This document shows positions 1-9,973 of a DNA stretch of 64,000 nucleotides, piece after piece (the first letter of the stretch is position 1; each line of letters starts with the position of its first letter). The translations under genes and the position numbers were made by a program. Source of the stretch: JAWKJY01 sp041393535 (lineage in GTDB: Bacteria; Actinomycetota; Thermoleophilia; Gaiellales; Gaiellaceae); assembly GCA_041393535.1 (NCBI GenBank), contig JAWKJY010000002.1, positions 248,001 to 312,000 on the forward strand. The letters run 5' to 3'. The notes beneath the pieces are model-generated. The model was not told where the DNA came from, made no database searches, and worked only from the letters and a program-made list of their open reading frames with translations.

Positions 1-639
1 ATCCGCGCGGTCGGGGCGATCCTGATGGTCGCGATGCTCGTCGTCCCGACCGCGGCGGCGCGCCAGCTCACGAGCCGCCTCTCGGTGATGCTCGTCCTCG
101 CCGGGCTGGTCGGGGCGGTCGTCGGCGTCGCCGGCGCCCTGCTCGCCGGCGCGGCCGAGGTGCCGACCGGCCCCGTCATCGTCCTCGTCGGCGCGGCGGT
201 CGTGCTCGTCGCCGTCCTCGCCGCGCCCGGCCGCGGCGTCCTCTGGCGCGCGCGCCGCCTCGCCCGCGCACGCCGGCGGCTGCTGGTCGAGGGCGTCCTG
301 CTCGACCTCGAGACGGCGCTGCACGCGGGCCCGCCGCCGACGCCGCGCGAGCTCGCCGACCTCGCCGGCCGTCCGGCGCGCCTGGTCGCGCGGGCCCTGC
401 GCGAGCTCGATCGGGCGGGGCAGCTCGTCCGCGAGGGCGACCGCGTCCGGCTGACCGAGCCGGGCGCCGCCGCCGCCCACTCCCTGCTCGACCAGCGCCG
501 GCTCTGGGCCGTGTGGCTCGAGCACGGCTGGCAGCTGCGCCTCGTCGATGCGCGCGAGCCGGACCCGCGCGACCTGCGCGGCTCGCTCGGGGACGAGGCC
601 GTCGCCCGGCTGGAGGCGCTCGCGGTGGCGGCCCGATGA
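1..639 (+). CDS. Metal ABC transporter permease with fused DtxR-like domain (5' end outside window)
   Basis: The gene is open at the left edge; about 212 residues are visible. The first 80 or so are hydrophobic (end of an ABC-3/MntB-type permease). They are followed by a basic linker and a soluble region of about 120 residues that looks like the winged helix and dimerisation region of DtxR/MntR repressors (PTPRELADLAG, LVARALRELDRAGQLV, LTEPGAAAAHSLLDQRRLW). Permeases with such a tail are known from Mn/Zn/Fe uptake operons (TroC/MntC type). The stop overlaps the next permease by an ATGA, so the two are translationally coupled and probably form a heterodimeric membrane channel. Which metal is carried cannot be read from the sequence. 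Confidence 0.85.
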   Translation: MRAVGAILMVAMLVVPTAAARQLTSRLSVMLVLAGLVGAVVGVAGALLAGAAEVPTGPVIVLVGAAVVLVAVLAAPGRGVLWRARRLARARRRLLVEGVLLDLETALHAGPPPTPRELADLAGRPARLVARALRELDRAGQLVREGDRVRLTEPGAAAAHSLLDQRRLWAVWLEHGWQLRLVDAREPDPRDLRGSLGDEAVARLEALAVAAR

Positions 640-1544
640 GCCCCGACCTCGCGATCGTCCTCACGGCGGGGCTCGTCGCGACCGCCTGCGGCCTGCTCGG
701 CCCGTTCCTCGTCCTGCGCCGCGTGGCGCTGATGGGCGACGCCGTCAGCCACGCCGTCCTGCCGGGGATCGTCGCGACGTGGCTCGTGCTCGAGACGCGC
801 GCGCCGCTGCCGGTGATCGTCGGCGCCGCGATCTTCGCGATCCTCTGCGTCCTCGGGATCGAGTGGCTCACCTCGACGGGGCTCGTCCGCTCCGACGCGG
901 CGATCGGGCTGGTCTTCCCGGCGCTCTTCTCGCTCGGCGTGCTCGGGATCCAGCGCTTCGCCGCGAACGTCCACATCGACCTCGACGCGACGATCTACGG
1001 CGAGATCGCGTTCACGCCGTTCCGGGTCGTCGACGTGCTCGGGACGGAGGTGCCGCGGGCGATCGTGATCGTCGGCGCCGTCGCGCTCGCGAACCTCGGG
1101 CTCGTCGCGGCGCTCTGGAAGGAGCTCAAGGTCACGAGCTTCGATCCCGAGTTCGCCCGGACGATCCGGATCCCGCCCCGGCTGCTCTCGCGGCTCGTAT
1201 TGGTCGCGGTCGCGATCACCGCCGTGACGGCGTTCGAGTCGGTCGGCGCCATCCTCGTGGTGACGATGCTGATCGTCCCGGCGGCCACGGCCTACCTCCT
1301 GACCGACCGGCTCGTCGTCATGGTCGTGGCGACGGTCGGGCTCGGGTGGCTCGCGGCCGGGACGGGCTACGCGGGCGCGCTCGCCTGGGACGCCTCGGTC
1401 GCGGGCGCGATGGGGCTCGTCGCGGCCGCCTGCTTCGTGCTCGCGCTCGTCGTCTCGCCGCGCTACGGCCTGCTCGCGCGCTCGCTCCGCCGGCGGCGGC
1501 GCCAGCGGGAGCTGGCGCGGGAGCTCGCCGCGCTCGAGGGGTGA
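636..1544 (+). CDS. Manganese/zinc ABC transporter permease (ABC-3 family)
   Basis: 302-residue integral membrane protein of the ZnuB/MntB/TroD family, with about eight hydrophobic segments. The family-typical GPFLVLRRVALMGDAVSHAVLPG stretch lies near residues 20-42 (helix-loop contacting the ATPase and substrate path). The ATG at 636 overlaps the upstream stop in ATGA, which fixes the start and shows coupling to the permease-DtxR fusion. It should work with an ATPase and a binding protein encoded left of the window. The C-terminus is a highly basic cytoplasmic tail. No fused regulatory domain is present here, unlike its partner. Confidence 0.88.
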   Translation: MSPDLAIVLTAGLVATACGLLGPFLVLRRVALMGDAVSHAVLPGIVATWLVLETRAPLPVIVGAAIFAILCVLGIEWLTSTGLVRSDAAIGLVFPALFSLGVLGIQRFAANVHIDLDATIYGEIAFTPFRVVDVLGTEVPRAIVIVGAVALANLGLVAALWKELKVTSFDPEFARTIRIPPRLLSRLVLVAVAITAVTAFESVGAILVVTMLIVPAATAYLLTDRLVVMVVATVGLGWLAAGTGYAGALAWDASVAGAMGLVAAACFVLALVVSPRYGLLARSLRRRRRQRELARELAALEG

Positions 1545-1551
1545 GGGCCGG

Positions 1552-1947
1552 TCAGGCGGTCGCGCGGGCCGGGGATGCCCCGTGCGCGTGGCCGTGCCCG
1601 TGCTCGTGCACGTGGTCGGCGTCGCAGACGAGCCACTCGTGCCCGAAGCGGCTCATCGCATCGATGATCGGGAGCAGCGCCTGGCCCTTCTCCGTCAGCG
1701 CGTACTCGACGCGGGGCGGGCACTCGGCGTAGCTGTGGCGCTCGACGAGGCACTGCCGCTCGAGCATGTCGAGCCGCTCGGAGAGCGTCCGCGGGCTGAT
1801 GCCGGTGCAGGCGCGCTCGAGCTCGGTGAAGCGCCGGGCTCCCTCGGAGAGGTCGTGGACGATCAGGGCGGTCCACTTCGTCCCGATGATCTCGGCCGTG
1901 CAGGCCACGGCACAGCTCTCGTCGTGCACTGGCCGCATCGTGCGCAT
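1552..1947 (-). CDS. HxlR-family winged-helix regulator with histidine-rich C-terminal tail
   Basis: 131 residues. Residues about 12-105 match the HxlR family: an N-terminal Cys pair (SCAVACTAE), IIGTKWTALIVHDL, RRFTELERACTGISPRTLSERLDML and PPRVEYALTEKG. The last 25 residues are unusual: HVHEHGHGHAH packs six histidines into eleven residues, a typical metal-binding tail. The gene converges on the metal ABC permeases with only 7 bp between the stops, so metal-dependent control of that transporter is an attractive inference, not shown. A TACTAT hexamer lies exactly 6 nt upstream of the ATG. A second in-frame ATG three codons in is possible. Confidence 0.85.
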   Translation of the reverse strand: MRTMRPVHDESCAVACTAEIIGTKWTALIVHDLSEGARRFTELERACTGISPRTLSERLDMLERQCLVERHSYAECPPRVEYALTEKGQALLPIIDAMSRFGHEWLVCDADHVHEHGHGHAHGASPARATA

Positions 1948-1953
1948 GTGCGG

Positions 1954-1959
1954 ATAGTA
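1954..1959 (-). promoter_or_regulatory. Putative -10 element (TACTAT), leaderless, for the HxlR gene
   Basis: TACTAT on the minus strand, with a 6-nt spacer to the ATG at 1947. This is the spacing expected if transcription begins at the start codon. No clear -35 was seen. Confidence 0.5.
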
Positions 1960-1976
1960 GCTGCTGGCGCCGGCGC

Positions 1977-2788
1977 TCAGACCGCCTGGCGGGCCGGGAT
2001 GCGGGCCCGGAGGCGCTTGCCGTCGTACAGGCGGGCGTCGGCGCAGCGGAAGAGCGAGGCGGCGTCGGCGCCGTCGTCCGGGAAGACCGCCCAGCCGAAG
2101 CTGGCCGGGATGCCGGCCTGCTCGAGGTCGCGGCCGAGCCTCGCGGTCAGGGCCGCCGCCGCGTGCGCGCCGGTGCCGGCCGCGACGATCGAGAACTCGT
2201 CGCCGCCGATCCGGGCGACGTCGTCGTCCGAGCGCACGGCGGCCGCGAGTGAGCGGGCGAGCCGCTGGAGCGCCTCGTTCCCGGCCGTGTGGCCGTCGCG
2301 GTCGTCCGTAGCTGCTTCAGGCCGTCCATGTCGGCGAGGACGAGCGTGAACCGCTCGCCCGTCTCGATCCGCCGGGCGAGCGCCTGCTCGTACGCGCGGA
2401 CGTTCAGGAGCCCCGTCAGCGGGTCGCGCGTCGCCAGCTCCTCGAGCCGGGCGGCCGCGCGGCGCTGCTCGCGCGCGAACCAGCCGATCAGCGCGCCGAC
2501 GGCGACGTAGGCGACGAGCCGCACGCCCGCGGTCGTGCGCAGCCCCTCGGCCGTCGGCAGCTCCGGGTCGAGCAGCGCGACGAGCGGGTAGAGGAGCCCG
2601 GTGGCGAGCCCGGCGAGCGCGCCCCAGAAGGGGCCGGTCGCGAGCCCGATCAGCGCGATCGGCAGGACGTCGAAGTACGCGATCCCGGCGCTCGGGACGT
2701 CGAGCGCGAGCATCGCAACGAGCGAGGCCCCCACCAGCAGGACCCCGAGGACGACGAGACGACCGCGGTGCGCGATCAGCGGGGACAC
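1977..2788 (-). CDS. Membrane-anchored diguanylate cyclase (GGDEF), frame broken near 2310
   Basis: About 270 residues if one indel is repaired. Residues 1-115 (GTG start at 2788) form four to five transmembrane helices, a small sensor resembling MASE-type modules. A GGDEF domain follows, beginning at RDPLTGLLNVRAYEQAL. The frame breaks after MDGLKQL at about 2,310; the next frame continues with DRDGHTAGNEALQRLA, then the signature RIGGDEF and a normal C-terminus. The intact GGDEF site predicts synthesis of c-di-GMP from two GTP. The break is a single-base event in an otherwise well-preserved gene, so a sequence error is likelier than decay. It lies 109 bp downstream of the amidohydrolase on the same strand. 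Confidence 0.75.
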
Positions 2789-2896
2789 ACCCAGGATGTC
2801 GGCAGCAGGAGGGGGAGCGCCCTATCCCTCTGCCGGGCGACCTGCATCCCCGATTCGGGTGATCCGCGCCGCGGGCGCCTCCCGCGAGCGCGGCGC

Positions 2897-4433
2897 TCAG
2901 TCCCAGGGCGGCGGGTTGTGCACCCAGCGGCCGCCGACCATCGTGGAGACGACCTCGAGCGAGGGCAGCTCCTCGGGCCGGAGCTCGAACGGGTCGCGGT
3001 TCAGGACGACCAGGTCGGCGAGGAAGTTCGGCACGAGCCGGCCGCGGCGGCGGTCGTCGCCCGCGAGCCAGGCCGGCGCGACGGTCGAGGCGTGCAGCGC
3101 CTGCTCGATCGTCAGCGCCTCCTCGCCGCGCCAGGCGGGGCGCTCGTCGATCGAGCGCAGGACGGCGGCCCGGACCCCCGCGAGCGGGTCGAGCTCCTCG
3201 ACGGGCGCGTCCGAGCCGTTCGCGACGACCGCCCCGGAGTCGATCAGCGAGCGGAAGGCGTACGCCCCCTCGAGGCGGTCGCCCCAGTAGCGCTCGGCCA
3301 TGTCGCGGTCGGACGGGGCGTGCGCGAACTGGACGGAGCAGGCGACGCCGAGCGCGGCGAAGCGAGGGACGTCCGCGGGATCGACGCACTGCGCGTGCTC
3401 GATCCGCTGGCGCAGCCCGAGCGGCTGCCACGTCTCGGCGGTCGCCTCGAACGCGTCGAGCGCGTCCCGGTTCGCCCGGTCGCCGATCGCGTGCACCGAG
3501 AGCGGCCAGCCGGCCGCGGCGGCGCGGACGATCAGCTCCTCGAGCTCCGTGCGCCCGGTGATCCGCACGCCGGAGCCGTCGAGCATCAGCGCGGTGCGCG
3601 AGCCGAGCGTCCCGTCCATGAACGTCTTCAGGTAGCCGAGCCGCAGGAAGTCGTCGCCGAGGCGCGAGCGGGCGCCGAGCTCGACCAGCGCGTCGAGCTG
3701 GGCCGCCGGCGGACTGCCACACGCGCAGGCTCACCACCCGGGCCTGCAGCCGCTGCCAGTGGGGGAGGATCCCTTCCAGCCGTCCTTGTCGTGGACGGCG
3801 ACTACTGCGGCCGTTCGCGAGGCGCATGCCGAGCTGCATCGCCTCGAAGACCTCGTCGTCGGAGACGGCGACGTGCCGGTCGCGGAAGAGCCAGGCGGAG
3901 CGCTCGCGGAGGATCCCGGTCGGCTCCCCCCGCGCGTCCAGCTCGACGACGCCACCGGCGACCGCGAGGTCGTCGTCCCGCGCCCGGTCGAGCGCGGCGG
4001 TCGAGAGCCAGAGCGAGTGCTCGTCCTTGTTCATCAGCGAGACGGGGCGGTCGCCGACGACCGCGTCGAGCGCCTGGCGGGTCGGCGCGTCACCGCCCGG
4101 CCAGTCCTCGCTGCGCCAGCCCGTCCCGATCAGCCAGGCGCCGGCCGGGAGCGCGTCCGCGGCCGCGCGCACGCGCTCGAGCGCCTCCGCGCGCGAGTGG
4201 CAGCCCTCGAGGCGCACCTCGCGCTGCGCCAGCGACCAGGTGAGGAAGTGGGTGTGGCTGTCGGTGAAGCCGGGCAGGACGCAGCGCCCGCCGAGGTCGA
4301 CGACGTCGGGCGTCGGGAGCGCCGACTCGTGCGTCCCGACGGCGCCCGCGACGAGCTCGCCGGCGATCGAGAGCGCACTCGACCGCGGCAGCTGCGGATC
4401 CATCGTGCGGATGACGCCGTTCCGGAGGATCAC
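2897..4433 (-). CDS. YtcJ/Amidohydro_3-type amidohydrolase, frame broken near 3810, 3770 and 3710
   Basis: About 512 residues when three indels are repaired, the normal family length. The N-terminal part (GTG at 4433) carries the metal-binding GFTDSHTHF strand. The middle part (AVHDKDGWKG, then ILPHWQRLQAR) runs in two different frames. The C-terminal part, from PAAQLDALVELGARS, includes FMDGTLGSRTALM, SVHAIGDRANRDALDAFE and ANGSDAPVEELDP. These are the conserved motifs of metal-dependent deacylases/deformylases of the Amidohydro_3 family; the substrate cannot be predicted. Homology is continuous across all breaks, which favours sequencing or assembly indels. The start lies 20 bp from the divergent M24 peptidase start. 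Confidence 0.75.
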
Positions 4434-4453
4434 GATGCGGAAGAATGTAGCCC

Positions 4454-5632
4454 GTGATCGCCGCAGCCGTCCCGGGAGCCGAGCTCGAGCGCCGCCTGGC
4501 GGCCTTCCAGGCCGCCCTGCGCGCCGACGGGCTGGACGGCGCGGTGATCGTCCAGTCGGTCGACCTCTACTACCTGACCGGGACGACGCAGAGCTCGCAC
4601 CTCGTCGTGCCGGCGAGTGGCGAGCCCGTCCTGCTCGTGCGCAAGACGCTCGAGCGCGCGCGGATCGAGTCGGCGCTCGATCGGATCGAGCCGCTCCGCT
4701 CCCTGCGCGACCTGGCGGACGCGATCTTCGCGGCGGGGATCGCCGGCGGCCGGCTCGGCCTCGAGCTCGACGTGCTGCCCGCGACCCGCTACCTCGACTA
4801 CGCGAGGCGGCTCGAGGGCTTCGAGCTCGCGGACTGCTCGGGCGCGCTGCGGCGCCTGCGCTCGGTCAAGAGCCCGTGGGAGCTCGACCGGATCCGCGAG
4901 GCGGGGCGGATGCTCGCCGGGCTCGGCGAGTGCATGGCCCAGGTGCTGCGCGAGGGGATGACCGAGGTCGAGCTGGCCGCCGAGGTCGAGCGCTGGCTTC
5001 GGCGCCAGGGCCACCAGGGCGTCGTGCGCATGCGCGCGTTCAATGGCGAGGTCCACTACGGCACGATCACGTCGGGCCCGAGCGCCGCCGAGCCCGGCGG
5101 CACGGACACCCCGCTCGTCGGCGTCGGGATGAACCCGTACGTGGGCAAGGGGCCGTCGACGCGGCCGATCCGACGCGGCGAGCCGGTGATCGTCGACCTC
5201 TGCGGGGCGTCGCTGGGCTACATCTCCGATCAGACCCGCACCTACTCGCTCGGGCCGCTCGCGCCGCGGCTGCGCGAGGCGTACGAGCTGGCGCGCTCGA
5301 TCATGCATCAGGTGGCCGCGGCGGCCGCGCCGGGCGTGCCGGGCTCGTCGCTCTACGAGCTCGCGAACGACCTCGCCGGCGACCTGCGACCGGCGTTCGC
5401 GAGCGCGGACAGGATCTCGTTCGTCGCGCACGGCTTCGGGCTGGAGCTCGACGAGCCGCCCTTCCTGGCCCGTGGCTACGACCAGCCGCTCGAGCCAGGG
5501 ATGGTGTTCGCGCTCGAGCCGAAGTTCTTCTTCCCGGACGAGGGGGCCGTCGGCGTCGAGAACTCCTACGCCGTCACGGAGACGGGCGTCGAGGTGCTGA
5601 CGCCCGAGCCCGACGAGCTGCTCGAGCTCTGA
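4454..5632 (+). CDS. M24-family metallopeptidase (Xaa-Pro dipeptidase/aminopeptidase P type)
   Basis: 392 residues from a GTG start. An N-terminal creatinase-like domain (residues about 10-135; SVDLYYLTGTTQSS) precedes the pita-bread catalytic domain. All five dimetal ligands can be assigned: Asp248 (VIVDLCG), Asp259 (SDQTRTYSLG), His326 (AHGFGLELDEPP), Glu355 (ALEPKFFFP) and Glu369 (VENSYAVTETG). It should be a cytoplasmic Mn/Co-dependent peptidase releasing the residue N-terminal to proline, or a related substrate. An AAGAAT hexamer 7 nt before the GTG is compatible with leaderless transcription. The gene diverges from the amidohydrolase and converges on the MFS gene. Confidence 0.9.
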   Translation: MIAAAVPGAELERRLAAFQAALRADGLDGAVIVQSVDLYYLTGTTQSSHLVVPASGEPVLLVRKTLERARIESALDRIEPLRSLRDLADAIFAAGIAGGRLGLELDVLPATRYLDYARRLEGFELADCSGALRRLRSVKSPWELDRIREAGRMLAGLGECMAQVLREGMTEVELAAEVERWLRRQGHQGVVRMRAFNGEVHYGTITSGPSAAEPGGTDTPLVGVGMNPYVGKGPSTRPIRRGEPVIVDLCGASLGYISDQTRTYSLGPLAPRLREAYELARSIMHQVAAAAAPGVPGSSLYELANDLAGDLRPAFASADRISFVAHGFGLELDEPPFLARGYDQPLEPGMVFALEPKFFFPDEGAVGVENSYAVTETGVEVLTPEPDELLEL

Positions 5633-5650
5633 CGCGTCCGGAAGAGCGCC

Positions 5651-6862
5651 TCAGGCGGGGTCGTGCCGCCAGGCGGCCGCGACGACGAGCGCGACCGCGG
5701 CGCAGACGACCATCGCCGCCACGCCCGCCGTGTAGCTGCCCGTCGCGGACAGCGAGACGGCCAGCGGCAGCGGGCCGAGCGCCGCGCCCGCGATCTGGGC
5801 GGCGGAGGAGAGCCCCTGGAGGCGGCCGAGCCGCTCGAGCCCGAACGTGCGCGCCCAGAGGACGCCGCCGACGACGAACCAGGCGCCCATGCCGAGGCCC
5901 ATCAGCGCCATCCCGGCGATCGCGGCCGTCGCCACCGGCACGAGCGCGACCGCGACCCCGGCCGCGAGCGGCACGGTGGTCGCGAGCAGCAGCGTCCTGC
6001 CGTCGACGCGGTCGGCGATCGCGCCGACCAGGAGGGTGCCGACGGCGCTCGCGGCCGGCAGGGTCGCGAGCGCCCCCGCGGCGGCGGTCTCGCCCAGGCC
6101 GCGCGTGCCGAGGAAGTCGATCGCCTGCACGGCGACGGCGGTGACGACGAGGGACGGCGTCGCGGCCACCACGAGCAGCATCAGCACCGGCGTCGTCGGC
6201 AGGCGCCGCCCGGGCCGGAACGCCTCCGCCCGGCCGCCCGGCCGCCCGGCCTGGTCGCCGGCCGGCGACGGTGCGCGCGGGTCGCGGACGAGCAGGGCCA
6301 GCGGGACGACGAGCAGGACGAGCGCCGCGGCGAGCAGCCGGTAGCCGTCCCGCCAGCCGACCGCGTCGACGAGCAGGCTGACGAGCGGCGGCAGCGCGGC
6401 GCCCCCGACGGCCAGCCCGAGCACGGCCGCCGCCATCGCCGCGCCGCGTCGGCGACCGAACGCGCGCACCACGAGCAGCGTCCCGAGCAGCGGGAAGGAT
6501 CCCTGGCCGAGCGCGCGCAGCCCGGACAGCGCGACGAGCGTGAGGACGATCCCCGTGGCGGCGCTCGCCACCAGGCACGCGGCGGCGAGCCCGAGCGCGA
6601 CGAGGAGCCACAGCCGGCGCAGCGGCAGCCGGTCGGCGGCCCGGCCGAGCCGCAGCGCCGTCAGTGCGGAGGCGACGGTGGCCGCCGCGTACAGCGCGGA
6701 GAACGTCGTGCGGGAGATCCCCGCGCCGTCGAGCCAGTCGTCGAGGAAGACGGCCACGAGGTACGACTGGCCGGGCATCGACGCGACCATCGCGACGGTG
6801 GCGAGGGCGAGGGCGCGCGCCTGACCGGGGCCGGCCGTCGCGGGCAGCAGGCGGGCGCGCAC
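5651..6862 (-). CDS. Major facilitator superfamily transporter
   Basis: 403 residues with about twelve hydrophobic segments, the standard MFS size. The loop between helices 2 and 3 reads LRLGRAADRLPLRRLWLL, a divergent form of the MFS motif A; a similar GAIADRVDGRTLLL follows in the second half, as expected for the 6+6 repeat. A central hydrophilic loop of about 35 residues is Gly/Ala/Arg-rich. The GTG start at 6862 was chosen because a TAGCCT hexamer sits exactly 7 nt upstream. The substrate is unknown; the profile is that of a drug/metabolite efflux or YcaD/NarK-like carrier. It diverges from the helicase at 7007. Confidence 0.85.
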   Translation of the reverse strand: MRARLLPATAGPGQARALALATVAMVASMPGQSYLVAVFLDDWLDGAGISRTTFSALYAAATVASALTALRLGRAADRLPLRRLWLLVALGLAAACLVASAATGIVLTLVALSGLRALGQGSFPLLGTLLVVRAFGRRRGAAMAAAVLGLAVGGAALPPLVSLLVDAVGWRDGYRLLAAALVLLVVPLALLVRDPRAPSPAGDQAGRPGGRAEAFRPGRRLPTTPVLMLLVVAATPSLVVTAVAVQAIDFLGTRGLGETAAAGALATLPAASAVGTLLVGAIADRVDGRTLLLATTVPLAAGVAVALVPVATAAIAGMALMGLGMGAWFVVGGVLWARTFGLERLGRLQGLSSAAQIAGAALGPLPLAVSLSATGSYTAGVAAMVVCAAVALVVAAAWRHDPA

Positions 6863-7006
6863 GAGCGGGAGGCTATCGACGCCACGGGCCCGTCCGCCGG
6901 CACGGCGTCGGCCCTCCGACGCAGACGATCCCGTCGCGTCGATCTCGGGGCGCAGCCGCTCGCGGGCGGCACCCGGGTCGGCCGGGAGGCAGGCCACAAT
7001 GCCGGC

Positions 7007-9932
7007 GTGACCGGGCCCGGGGACGCGATCGCCTCGCTGCGCTTCCACGGCGCGTGGCGCCGCTACCAGGAGCTCGCGCTCGAGGCCTTCGAGCGCGACC
7101 GGGCGGCCGGCCGCACGCGAACGCACGTCGTCGCGCCGCCCGGCTCCGGCAAGACGCTGCTCGGCGTCGAGCTGATCCGCCGGCTCGGCGCCCCGGCGCT
7201 GGTGCTCGCGCCGAACACGGCGATCCAGGCGCAGTGGGCCGGCGCGGTCGCGAGCTTCCTCCCCGAGGGCGCGGACGTGGCCGCGGTCGCCGGCCCGTCG
7301 CCTGACGCGCCGATCGCCTGTCTGACCTACCAGGCCCTGTGCCAGCTGGACGACCCCGACGCCGCCATCGGCGCGCTCGCGACGCGCCGCTGGGCCGCCG
7401 AGCGGGCCCGCGCGACCTCGCGCACGGTCGAGGAGGTCGAGCGCGAGGCCGCCGCCTACGACGGCGAGGCGCTGCGACGCCGCACCCGCGAGGTCGCCCG
7501 GGTCACCGCCTCGATCAAGCGCGAGATCGCCCGCGGCGAGCACCACGAGCTCGGCCTCGACGACCTGCTCGGCGACGGCGCCCGCGCGCGGCTCGACGCC
7601 CTCGTCGCGCGTGGCGTCGCGACCGTCGTGCTCGACGAGTGCCACCACCTCGCCTCGCTCTGGGGCTACGTGGTGCGCGCCGTGCTGGAGCGCCTGCCGG
7701 GCGCGCACCTGGTCGGCCTGACCGCGACCCCGCCCGACGAGCTGACCGCCGAGGAGCAGGGCCTCTACGAGGGCCTGCTCGGCGACGTCGACTTCACCGT
7801 CCCGACCCCCGCGGTCGTGAGGGACGGCTTCCTCGCCCCCTACCAGGAGCTCGCGTGGCTCGTCGAGCCGCTCGAGGGCGAGCGACGCTGGCTCGCCGAG
7901 CACGACCTCCGCTTCCAGGAGCTCGTCACCCGCCTGCACGACGACGAGCCGACGGGGCCGATCTCGTTCCCCGGCTGGGTGATCACGCGCCTGCGCGAGC
8001 GCGGGCGCGAGGGCGAGCACGGGGAGGCGGTCTCCTGGGCCGACTTCCAGCGGCGCCACCCGGCGCTCGCCCGGGCCGGCGTCCGCTTCCTCGCCTCCGG
8101 CGGGCTCGCGCTGCCCTCCGGCGCGCCGCGCGGCGAGGGCTACCGGCAGCAGCCCGACCTCGACGACTGGCTCGTCCTGCTCGAGGACTACGCGCTCCGC
8201 TGCCTCGCGCCGGCCCCCTCGCCGGAGGCCGCGGCGCGCTACGAGGCGGTCGCCGCGGCGCTGCGGGATCTCGGCCTCTCGCTGACGCGGCGCGGGATCC
8301 GCCGAGGCGCCTCGGACGTCGACCGGCTGCTCACCCAGTCGGCGGCGAAGCCGATCGCGCTCGTCGAGATCCTCGCGCTCGAGCTGGCCGCCCGGGGCGC
8401 GGCGGTGCGCTCGCTCGTCCTCGTCGACGCCGAGCTCGCGCCGACGCGGGCCGACGACGCCCTCGTCGGCGTGCTCGCTCCGGGCGCCGGGACGGGGCGC
8501 GCGGCGCTGCGCGCGATCGCGGACGACGCGCGGACGGCGCCGTTGCGCCCGCTGCTCGTCACCGGCCGCGGGCTGCGCTGCGCCGAGGAGGACGGCGAGG
8601 CGCTGCTCGAGCTGCTCGGTGGCACGGGCCGCCGTCGAGGGGCTCGGCGTCGCCGGCTGGCGCCTTCGCCGTCGAGGACGGGCTCGCCGCGCTCGAGGCG
8701 GGGAGGGGGCCCTGGGAGCCGCGCACCTGGGTCGGCCTCGCGACGCGCGCCTTCGCCGACGGCGGCACGTGCGCCCTGGTCGGCACGCGGGCGCTGCTCG
8801 GCGAGGGCTGGGACGCGCCCTGCGTGAACACGCTCGTCGACCTGACCGCCGCCGCGACCGCCGTCTCCGTGCGCCAGATGCGCGGCCGCCTGCCCGGCTC
8901 GACCCGGCCGACCCGGCGAAGCTCGCCTCCAACTGGGACGTGGTCTGCGTCGCGCCCGACCTCGCCCGCGGCTCGGCCGACTACGCGCGCTTCGTCCGCA
9001 AGCACCTCCACCTCTACGCGCCCGCGGAGGACGGCGCGATCGAGGCGGGGCCGTCGCACGTCCACCCGGAGCTCGGGCCGTTCGGGCCGCCGCCGGCGGA
9101 CTGCGCCGCCGCGATCGCGTGCGACATGGCCGCGCGGGCCGCCGACCGCGAGGCCGCCCGCGCGCGCTGGCGGATCGGCGAGCCCTATGCCGGCGAGGAG
9201 CGCGAGACGCTGCTCGTCCGTGGTCGCCGCGGCCGCGACCACGACGGCCTCGGTCGAGCGGCCGCCCCCGTTCCCGGTCGACAGCGGCGCCCGCTGCTCG
9301 CCGCCGGGGCGGCCGCGGTCGCGGGCGCGGTCGGCGGCGCGGCCGCTCCGCCGGGGCTCGCCCTTGCCTGCGTGGTCCCGGTCGCGCTCGGCTGGGCGTC
9401 GGCGCGCCCTTCGGCCGGGCCCGGCGCGAGCTCCCCCGTCGCGGCGCCGCTCGACCGGCTCGCCCGCGCCGTCGCCGAGGGGCTCGTCGCCGTCGAGGCG
9501 ATCCGGCCGGAGGCCGCCGGGTCCCTGCGGCGCGAGCCGCGCTCGTCGGGCTACCTGCGCTGCTGGCTCGCCGCGGCGACCGCCGCGGAGAGCGACGCCT
9601 TCGCGGCCGCGCTCGACGAGGCGCTGGCGACGGTCGACGCGCCGCGCTACCTCGTGTCGCGGCTCGTCGCGCCGCCCGGCCGGGGCGGCGTCGCCCTGCT
9701 CGCGCGCCTGCTCGCGCGCCGGCCGCCCTTCACGCTCGCCTGGCACGCGGTCCCGGCCGAGCTCGGCCGGCGCAAGGAGCGGGCCGAGGCGTACGCCGAC
9801 GCCTGGCGGCGCTGGCTCGGGCCCGCCGAGCTCGTCTTCACGCAGCGCGACGAGGCGGGGCGCCAGGCGCTCGCCGAGGCCGCAGCCGGGGCCCAGGGGC
9901 CCGAGACGCTGCGCCGGCGCATCTGGTCCTGA
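7007..9932 (+). CDS. SF2 DEAD/DEAH-box helicase-family protein, frame broken near 8640 and 8905
   Basis: A protein of about 975 residues once the indels are repaired. The first frame has Walker A (APPGSGKT, residues about 44-51), the DEAD-box equivalent DECHH (motif II), LTATPP (motif III) and a long insert. After about 8,640 the helicase C-terminal motifs continue in another frame: LVGTRALLGEGWDAP and SVRQMRGR (motifs V and VI). From about 8,905 a third frame carries the C-terminal 340 residues, starting NWDVVCVAPDLARG. A further local shift near 9,225-9,280 is possible. The GTG at 7007 has CACAAT 6 nt upstream. The role is unassigned; the architecture resembles stand-alone actinobacterial SF2 helicases of unknown function. 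Confidence 0.75.
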
Positions 9933-9961
9933 CCCGGCGCAGGGCGCGACGGGCGCCCGGA

Positions 9962-9967
9962 TAGAAT
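9962..9967 (+). promoter_or_regulatory. Putative -10 element (TAGAAT), leaderless, for acyl-CoA dehydrogenase
   Basis: TAGAAT followed by 6 nt (CGCCGC) and the ATG at 9974. It is one of the clearest members of the leaderless set. No TTGACA-like -35 is visible. Confidence 0.6.
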
Positions 9968-9973
9968 CGCCGC

